NCBI GenBank assembly: GCA_050122535.1 | Contig: JASFIT010000105.1 | Span: 1 to 11,476 of the forward strand | Direction of reading: 5' to 3' | Origin: JASFEQ01 sp050122535 | GTDB lineage: Bacteria > Desulfobacterota > DSM-4660 > Desulfatiglandales > HGW-15 | DNA length: 11,476 nt | The notes under the pieces: model-generated | What the model saw: only the letters and a program-made list of their open reading frames with translations | Database searches by the model: none | Told to the model about the DNA's origin: nothing | Position numbers and translations under genes: made by a program | Shown here: one piece after another, positions 6,821 to 11,476 of the stretch | Layout: each line of letters begins with the position of its first letter | Position numbering within the stretch: the stretch's first letter is position 1

Positions 6821-7024
6821 TCATGAGATTTCTTCATCGCTCCTGACGTTTTTATCAACAATGGTACAAATCGTAATAGATGTCTTAATCGCTTTTAAGA
6901 TCATTTCGTTTTCATTTTCATCTGTTACCTTTCCCGAGGCCACATAGCTCCCAAAGATATTGGCGGCTGCCTGGAAAATAGCCGTTTCACTTGGCTGCAA
7001 AGTTGCATGATATTTTTCTTTCAT
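6821..7024 (-). CDS. Small conserved-looking protein of unknown function (67 aa)
   Basis: I do not recognise a named family. The soluble 67-residue protein has a helical core, SETAIFQAAANIFGSYVASGKV (about 13-34), and a second helix, MILKAIKTSITICTIVDKNV (about 41-60), ending in the acidic RSDEEIS. There is no signal peptide or metal motif. The ATG at 7024 is chosen because AAAGGAG precedes it by five bases; reading upstream in the same frame would run into the PPC-protein gene. It starts 22 bases after the stop of that gene, so the two are very probably one operon. The stop is followed six bases later by GCCTAACAAGC, discussed as a possible recombination-site remnant. Confidence 0.75.
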   Translation of the reverse strand: MKEKYHATLQPSETAIFQAAANIFGSYVASGKVTDENENEMILKAIKTSITICTIVDKNVRSDEEIS

Positions 7025-7046
7025 GGTAACTCCTTTCCTCTCGCTC

Positions 7047-7490
7047 TCATGGATCAAGCAGTTTAAGCCCCAGCTCAGGCTCCAAAACCCGTTTACCCGT
7101 GCTACCAACCAGCTCATATAATATAACCTCCATAACCTCCCATACCTTGACACCGCTGCGTATGCAGCCCGTTACAGTATTGTTGCTTCTTCCACAGGCC
7201 ATATGCATGTGAAGTATGGGATGACCCTCCTCATCCGGGAAAAGGGTTCCTGTTCCAAATATCTCATGGACATCCTCAATGATGTGCTCCATTGGATGAA
7301 TGGGTCGCGCCTGTCCCATTTCGGGACCGACAACAAGTCTGCTGCCTTCAGTAGCCCCACCGATGATAATCAATGCGGCTGCTCTTATCGACTGCGCACG
7401 GGCAAATTTTTCAATTTCCTCATGCACGGTTTCTCCGTCCTCCAGGCGTATGACGAAAACTCTACCCGGTTTTGCCTGAGAATATTTCAT
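7047..7490 (-). CDS. PPC/DUF296-domain protein, putative DNA- or metal-binding
   Basis: The 147 residues form a single PPC (plant and prokaryote conserved, DUF296) domain, a small trimeric alpha/beta fold found in plant AT-hook proteins and as stand-alone bacterial proteins often called DNA-binding; their real role is not settled. Features seen are the N-terminal FVIRLEDGETVHEEIEKFA (12-30), IIGGATEGS (42-50) and HMHMACGR (94-101), which holds the paired histidines H94 and H96 of the presumed metal site. In most bacterial members a third ligand sits in a GGHL motif; here the matching stretch is TGCI, with Cys109 at the His position. No AT-hook is present. A strong GGAGGAGG lies upstream, but 14 bases from the ATG, with no closer in-frame start. 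It is the first gene of a leftward operon with the 67-residue protein. Confidence 0.85.
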   Translation of the reverse strand: MKYSQAKPGRVFVIRLEDGETVHEEIEKFARAQSIRAAALIIIGGATEGSRLVVGPEMGQARPIHPMEHIIEDVHEIFGTGTLFPDEEGHPILHMHMACGRSNNTVTGCIRSGVKVWEVMEVILYELVGSTGKRVLEPELGLKLLDP

Positions 7491-7553
7491 TTTGAGATTT
7501 CTATCCTCCTCCCGCGGATATTGGCGCTAACCTCTATTGTGGGGAATCCGTAA

Positions 7554-7581
7554 TTGACAATATTGGCCTGCGCAGTATATT
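7554..7581 (+). promoter_or_regulatory. Strong sigma-70-type promoter upstream of the mocA-like gene
   Basis: A perfect -35 TTGACA (7554-7559) and a -10 TATATT (7576-7581) are separated by 16 bases. The palindrome CAATATTG (7558-7565) overlaps the end of the -35 and could be an operator. Transcription would begin near 7588, about 180 bases before the mocA-like gene and about 25 bases before a possible 24-codon reading frame. Confidence 0.6.
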
Positions 7582-7614
7582 ACGATAACTCCCACCAACC
7601 TATTATGAGGCATT

Positions 7615-7689
7615 ATGGCCGGAAACCCTAATAATGTCAATAACTTTGAGTACACCACGGAAGTGGACAACAACTTCAGCCGCATCTGA
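7615..7689 (+). CDS. Possible 24-residue peptide gene or gene remnant
   Basis: A short frame runs from ATG 7615 to TGA 7687-7689 and encodes an Asn-rich 24-residue peptide (starting MAGNPNNVNNFEY). It has GAGG at 7607-7610, four bases before the ATG, and starts about 25 bases after the predicted transcription start, so it has the usual signals of a translated leader peptide. It has no recognisable domain. It may equally be chance or the 5' remnant of a lost gene. I see no run of regulatory codons and no following attenuator hairpin. Confidence 0.25.
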   Translation: MAGNPNNVNNFEYTTEVDNNFSRI

Positions 7690-7765
7690 AATAACGTGAT
7701 AAAGGCCACCTCATTGCCAGGACAGCTTGTACGTGTCGCGGAAAGGTGCTGATCTCTGGAGCGAT

Positions 7766-8419
7766 ATGATTAGGGAAAAGGAAAAAGTCGCAGGTCTTCT
7801 TTTGGCAGCAGGGGCTTCCACGCGCATGGGGCAGCCTAAACAGCTGTTGCGTGTGGGCGAAGAAACCCTTCTTGACCGCATACTCGGTCAGGTCTTGAGT
7901 TCTGACCTGGATCTAACCGTCCTCGTCCTGGGCCATCAGGCACACGAGATAAAGCAAGGTTTGAGAACCGACCTTCATCATCCAAAACTCAAAATCGTTG
8001 AAAACAAGAATTATCTTGATGGAATCAGCACCTCAATTATCACTGGTCTCTCTGAGGTGGAAGAAGCCTTTGACCATGTCATGATCATTCTTGCAGACAT
8101 GCCGCTCGTCAACTCAAGTTTGATCAACCTTTTACTCCACGAATACCTTGCATCCCAGTTGCAGCTGGGCGCCATTAAACTCATAGGAAGACGTTCGCAC
8201 CCTGTAATCATAGGTCGCCAGTTTTATGATGAACTTCACCCGTTAAAAGGGGATGTGGGCGCCAGAGATCTTTTTCTAAAATACGCCGATCAGGTATGTC
8301 TCGTTGAACCGGAACATGATTACGACGATGTGGATATAGACACCATTGAAGAATATCTGGAGTTCAAAGAGTCACTGGATCATGACTCAGAAAACCCGGG
8401 CTCCAATGAACCTCAATGA
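7766..8419 (+). CDS. MocA/MobA-like nucleotidyltransferase (molybdenum cofactor cytidylyltransferase family)
   Basis: This is a cytoplasmic enzyme of the NTP-transferase superfamily that most likely joins CTP to molybdopterin to give the cytosine-dinucleotide cofactor used by xanthine dehydrogenase and CO dehydrogenase type enzymes. The 217 residues start with the nucleotide-binding loop LLAAGASTRMGQPKQLL (12-28), with the MGxPK lysine at 25. The metal-binding DMP is at 111-113, and GDVGAR (162-167) near the C terminus matches the GDxGAR segment typical of MocA-like members. The ATG at 7766 has TGGAG four bases upstream; a TTG at 7727 would add 13 residues outside the fold. A small unknown protein gene follows after 57 bases. 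No molybdenum hydroxylase is in the window, so the client enzyme is unknown, and another NTP-transferase substrate is possible. Confidence 0.85.
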   Translation: MIREKEKVAGLLLAAGASTRMGQPKQLLRVGEETLLDRILGQVLSSDLDLTVLVLGHQAHEIKQGLRTDLHHPKLKIVENKNYLDGISTSIITGLSEVEEAFDHVMIILADMPLVNSSLINLLLHEYLASQLQLGAIKLIGRRSHPVIIGRQFYDELHPLKGDVGARDLFLKYADQVCLVEPEHDYDDVDIDTIEEYLEFKESLDHDSENPGSNEPQ

Positions 8420-8476
8420 CCTTAGCCCTTGCCATTTTTAACGTGAGTGTGTTCAAATGAAAATGAGGAAACCATT

Positions 8477-8761
8477 ATGAGACTGAGAGCCCATCCAAAG
8501 CTATCAGGGAAATGGCCACCAACCTGGACCCCCCGGCTCAGCGGGACGTCAAAAAAACCACGCGGCGAGCAACCCGATAAACTCCTTTCTGTTCGGGAAT
8601 TGGAAGGTGCGATTACCCTTGACGTGCAGTTTGAGGGAGAGCGATTCGGTGGTTATCTTGCTATCGAAGATATTGAATTTCGCAAAAGGCTTCTCAAAGT
8701 ACTGAACAAGAGTCTTTACAGGACCTTAAGGCAGGTTGGGTCTACAGACGTGGATTTTTGA
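8477..8761 (+). CDS. Small conserved-looking protein of unknown function (94 aa)
   Basis: No named family is recognised with confidence, though the pattern resembles small hypothetical proteins seen in other bacteria. The N terminus is Pro- and Trp-rich (HPKLSGKWPPTWTP, 5-18) and is followed by a compact domain: a two-strand stretch ITLDVQFEGERFGGYLAIED (about 49-68), a helix EFRKRLLKVLNKSLYRTL and a final GSTDVDF. It looks soluble, with no cysteine cluster, signal or membrane segment. The ATG at 8477 has GAGGAAA about seven bases upstream; a further ATG at 8447 would add 10 residues. It lies 57 bases after the mocA-like gene on the same strand, so the two are probably co-transcribed, but no functional link can be shown. 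Confidence 0.7.
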   Translation: MRLRAHPKLSGKWPPTWTPRLSGTSKKPRGEQPDKLLSVRELEGAITLDVQFEGERFGGYLAIEDIEFRKRLLKVLNKSLYRTLRQVGSTDVDF

Positions 8762-8762
8762 T

Positions 8763-8803
8763 GGGGCCCTTCAGCTCTTGAACCCCCCACCTCTCCTCTT
8801 TTA
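8763..8803 (+). terminator. Weak candidate terminator between convergent genes
   Basis: GGGG and CCCC enclose TTCA-GCTCT-TGAA, giving an 8-bp stem interrupted by a three-C bulge (8763-8786). A short T run, CTCTTTTAG, follows only after about 12 pyrimidine-rich bases, so this is not a canonical intrinsic terminator. Its place just after the last rightward gene and before the convergent dehydrogenase gene is what makes it plausible. Confidence 0.3.
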
Positions 8804-8859
8804 GTTACACCAGATAGACCGGAAGGCATTCGATTCCAAGTCCCTGCCTCATCTGAGTA

Positions 8860-11442
8860 CTATCCCACGAGATCACGCACCGCTTTTATCATATCCTCCA
8901 CGTCGGGCAGGGCCGCGTTTTCCAATGTTCGGTTATAGGGGATTGGCACGTCCATGCCGGCAACCCGGCGAGGGGGCCTCTTTAAGGCGCCCATGGCCAC
9001 CTCTGTGACACGGCTCACCACTTCGGCACCAAATCCATGGGTGAGAGCGCCTGGCTCTGCCACCACGAGCCGCCCTGTCTTCATTACCGACCTAACAACC
9101 GTAGCCCAATCACACGGTAAGAGGGTACGAGGGTCCACAACCTCAACGCTGATCCCTTCGCCGGACAATGTCTCCGCGGCCTCCAGCGCCGCGCCAACCA
9201 TGGCTCCAACAGCAACCAGTGATACATCATCGCCGGCCCGCTTCACCTCTGCAACGCCGATGGGCACGATGTATTCCTCCTCAGGTACGGGACCGATTGC
9301 GGTATAAAGCAGTTTGTTCTCGAAAAAGAGAACCGGGTTGTTTGAGCGAATCGCGGCCTTGAGTAATCCTTTGGCATCGTATGGCGTGCCCGCCGCGATA
9401 ATGATCAGACCCGGGATACCGGTCATCCAGGCCTCCAGGCTCTGAGAATGCTGGGCAGCCATGCCGATACCCCCGCCTCCTGGCGTTCTCACGACCAACG
9501 GCAGAGCGTATTGCCCGCCGCTCATGTATCGAAGCTTTGCCGCCTGATTCACAATGGGATCCATGCAAGTGGTCAGGAAATCAGAAAAGAGAATCTCGGC
9601 CACAGGGCGGCGGCCGGTCATGGCTGCACCGACCGCTGCTCCCACGATGGCATACTCACTGATGGGCGTGTCCATGATACGCTTTGGACCAAACTTTTCC
9701 GCTGTGCCCGCTGTCACGGCAAAGTACCCGCCAGTGGACACGTCCTCGCCCAAGAGAAATACCCGGTCGTCCATGGCCATCTCCTCAGTGAGCGCTTCGA
9801 GAAGGGCCCTAGAGTAACTGATCTCACGGGCCGATGGACGCGAGGTAACAGCACGGTAAATAACGCCCGGATCGGGTGCATAAACATCTTCGGTGAGCGA
9901 TTCGAGGGGAGGATCTGGACTGCTCAGAGCAAAAGATATGGCTTCATCCACCTCACTCTCTGCTTGGCGGGTCATCTCGGCAGCCTCATGAGGCGTCAAG
10001 GTGGCTTTTTCCAATAACTCTCGCTCCAACGACTGGATAGGACACTTTTGTTTCCAGGCATCGATCTCCTTCTGGCCACGATAGGAAACAGCTTCGCCTT
10101 CCATATGACCGCGCCAACGATATGTCAGACATTCAAGCAGGGTGGGGCCTTCCCCGCTACGGGCCCGTTCCACCGCCTCCCCGGTTGCCTGGTAGACGGC
10201 CCAAACGTCATTACCATCAACTGTTAACCCTGGCATGCCATAGGCTGCTGCACGCTCCGATAGCCGCTGGATACCTGTGTGCTGGCTCAGGGGCGTAAAC
10301 TCACCGTAGAGATTGTTTTCAATGACATAGACGACAGGAAGCTTGAAAACAGCTGCAAAGTTCAATGCCTCATGAAACATGCCCTGATTGGTTGCGCCGT
10401 CCCCTGCAAAGGAGATGGCCACCTGCCTGGTTCCCTGCTGCCATGAAGCGAGCCCTGCACCGGTAGCGATAAGGAACGGGGCACCCACGATACCGTTGGC
10501 CCCCAATGCACCTACGGCCGCTTCGGTAACGTGCATTGAGCCGCCTTTGCCTTTGCACAATCCGGTTCGCTTGCCGTACAATTCGGCCATCATGCCCCTT
10601 AAGTGGGCACCTTTTGCCAGCAGGTGGCCGTGGCCTCGATGCGTCGTGGCCACATAGTCATCCGCTTGCAGGGCAAAGCAGACGCCCACTGCTGTTGCCT
10701 CCTGGCCAGTTGAAAGGTGGATCGTCTCAGTGGGCAGGTCCCCCTTGGCAAATGCCTCGGCTAAAGACTCTTCAAAGGCGCGTATGAGTCGCATCTTGCG
10801 AAGCATCTCCTTTTTCAAGGCCGTCTCATCGGTCGGCAATTCCTGTCCGCGCATCTCAACCCGAAACAGGTCTTCAGGCAGCTCTTCCACCAACGGGATG
10901 AAATGACGATTCAGGGCATTGTAATCCACAGACACTTCCTTTCCCCGGCCTACCGGCCTAAGTAGGCCTAGGAAGCAGTCCAACCATCCTTCCCTGCGAG
11001 CCCTTCTAAGCCCTCGCGTTTTATCCCTTTTCTTTGGTATCATTTGCTGGTAGCCCAGATCGTCAAGAACTTGGTGGTAAATCTTGAAAGCGGGCTTGAC
11101 CGCTGGCAACAGTGCCAGGGCTTTGGGGACGGAGCCTCGTGAGATGACCTTTCGTGTAGCAATAGCTCGCGCCACATTTAGCCGTCCCAACCAGAACTGG
11201 TGAGCCACATCGCCTGATTGAATCATTTCCACGTCAGGCTTCAGTTCCGATTTACCAAAGGTATAGGTAATTGGTGGCCGCCGCAGGTCAATGGTCACGG
11301 AACCCTCCGGCTCCTTAAAGCGGAAACGGACAATCAAATTGCCTTTCAACAGGCGCTCGGCAATCTCATTATCAGCCGCTATCTGTTCGAAGAGCGCGCC
11401 GAGGACTTGATAAAGGTGATCCGTGTCACGAAAAACTGGCAT
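8860..11442 (-). CDS. SCP2 domain fused to 2-oxoacid/acetoin dehydrogenase E1 alpha and beta
   Basis: One 860-residue cytoplasmic protein joins three parts. Residues 10-120 match the SCP2 sterol-carrier fold, a hydrophobic-ligand pocket (GNLIVRFRFKEPEGSVTIDL, FWLGRLNVARA, RGSVPKALALLP). A basic linker (137-153) follows. Residues 205-515 are E1 alpha of the pyruvate/acetoin/branched-chain dehydrogenase family, with HRGHGHLLAKG (268-278) and the TPP motif from GDG (348-350) to ENN (375-377). Residues 540-860 are E1 beta, with GEDV (565-568), ISEYAIVGAA (594-603), AQHSQS (663-668) and DPRTLL (780-785). E1 decarboxylates a 2-oxo acid or acetoin with thiamine diphosphate and passes the acyl group to lipoyl-E2. 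The two E1 halves are usually separate proteins; fused forms exist. AGGAGG lies seven bases before the ATG, fixing the start. No E2 or E3 is downstream; they could lie beyond the window edge. The E1 assignment is firm; the substrate and the SCP2 role are unknown. Confidence 0.93.
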   Translation of the reverse strand: MPVFRDTDHLYQVLGALFEQIAADNEIAERLLKGNLIVRFRFKEPEGSVTIDLRRPPITYTFGKSELKPDVEMIQSGDVAHQFWLGRLNVARAIATRKVISRGSVPKALALLPAVKPAFKIYHQVLDDLGYQQMIPKKRDKTRGLRRARREGWLDCFLGLLRPVGRGKEVSVDYNALNRHFIPLVEELPEDLFRVEMRGQELPTDETALKKEMLRKMRLIRAFEESLAEAFAKGDLPTETIHLSTGQEATAVGVCFALQADDYVATTHRGHGHLLAKGAHLRGMMAELYGKRTGLCKGKGGSMHVTEAAVGALGANGIVGAPFLIATGAGLASWQQGTRQVAISFAGDGATNQGMFHEALNFAAVFKLPVVYVIENNLYGEFTPLSQHTGIQRLSERAAAYGMPGLTVDGNDVWAVYQATGEAVERARSGEGPTLLECLTYRWRGHMEGEAVSYRGQKEIDAWKQKCPIQSLERELLEKATLTPHEAAEMTRQAESEVDEAISFALSSPDPPLESLTEDVYAPDPGVIYRAVTSRPSAREISYSRALLEALTEEMAMDDRVFLLGEDVSTGGYFAVTAGTAEKFGPKRIMDTPISEYAIVGAAVGAAMTGRRPVAEILFSDFLTTCMDPIVNQAAKLRYMSGGQYALPLVVRTPGGGGIGMAAQHSQSLEAWMTGIPGLIIIAAGTPYDAKGLLKAAIRSNNPVLFFENKLLYTAIGPVPEEEYIVPIGVAEVKRAGDDVSLVAVGAMVGAALEAAETLSGEGISVEVVDPRTLLPCDWATVVRSVMKTGRLVVAEPGALTHGFGAEVVSRVTEVAMGALKRPPRRVAGMDVPIPYNRTLENAALPDVEDMIKAVRDLVG

Positions 11443-11451
11443 GGGAAAACC

Positions 11452-11457
11452 TCCTAA
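11452..11457 (-). promoter_or_regulatory. Strong ribosome-binding site of the SCP2-E1 fusion gene
   Basis: On the minus strand a near-perfect AGGAGG lies about seven or eight bases before the ATG. It shows that translation begins at the SCP2 domain, so the fusion is made as one chain and is not a read-through artefact of the frame. Confidence 0.75.
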
Positions 11458-11476
11458 CGGCTTCTGAGGCGTCTCA

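Noticed and set aside
7527..7709. 60-codon leftward frame upstream of the PPC-protein gene
   Set aside because: It has no recognisable domain, lies over the rightward promoter and leader, and has no convincing ribosome-binding site.
9448..10017. 189-codon rightward frame opposite the dehydrogenase gene
   Set aside because: It is a shadow of the strongly supported E1 coding frame; the composition is arbitrary, with no domain.

Overview
The window reads as chromosomal DNA from an anaerobic or facultatively anaerobic bacterium with moderate G+C content. Three things point to a deltaproteobacterial (Desulfobacterota-type) genome: a two-subunit indolepyruvate:ferredoxin oxidoreductase, a pilus or secretion ATPase with an N-terminal GAF domain, and a MocA-like molybdopterin cytidylyltransferase. 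This assignment is an inference from gene content and style. There is no rRNA or other phylogenetic marker, and no tRNA, CRISPR array, transposase or phage gene was seen.

Layout. (1) Positions 47-439 (+) hold a pyruvoyl-dependent decarboxylase of the SpeD family. It ends only 12 bases from the end of the convergent gene 452-2704 (-), a GAF-MshEN-PilB/GspE ATPase. (2) Positions 2705-3213 are about 500 bases without a gene. They carry a promoter for each direction, an 8-bp hairpin and a structured leader. (3) Positions 3214-6035 (+) form an operon: a 93-residue four-cysteine protein, iorA (ATGA overlap) and iorB, with a hairpin and a tandem 9-mer array between iorA and iorB. (4) Positions 6008-7490 (-) hold three genes: a PPC/DUF296-domain protein, a 67-residue unknown protein, and a PEMT/ICMT-type membrane methyltransferase whose 3' end overlaps that of iorB by 28 bases. 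(5) Positions 7554-8761 (+) hold a strong-looking promoter, a possible 24-codon mini-gene, a MocA-like nucleotidyltransferase and a small conserved-looking unknown protein. (6) Positions 8860-11442 (-) hold one 860-residue protein that joins an SCP2 (sterol-carrier-type) domain to complete E1-alpha and E1-beta parts of a 2-oxoacid/acetoin dehydrogenase.

How the genes fit together. IorAB oxidatively decarboxylates aryl pyruvates, formed by transamination of aromatic amino acids, to aryl-acetyl-CoA and reduces ferredoxin. The small four-Cys protein is co-translated with it and may serve the complex. The E1 fusion is a second, lipoamide-type route for 2-oxo acids or acetoin, but no E2 or E3 gene is in view. 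The MocA-like protein implies a molybdenum hydroxylase (xanthine dehydrogenase/CO dehydrogenase type) elsewhere. The remaining genes look like independent transcription units.

The strongest candidates for something new are the SCP2-E1alpha-E1beta fusion, the four-Cys protein coupled to iorA, and the variant processing site of the SpeD homologue. No large undescribed multi-gene system is evident.
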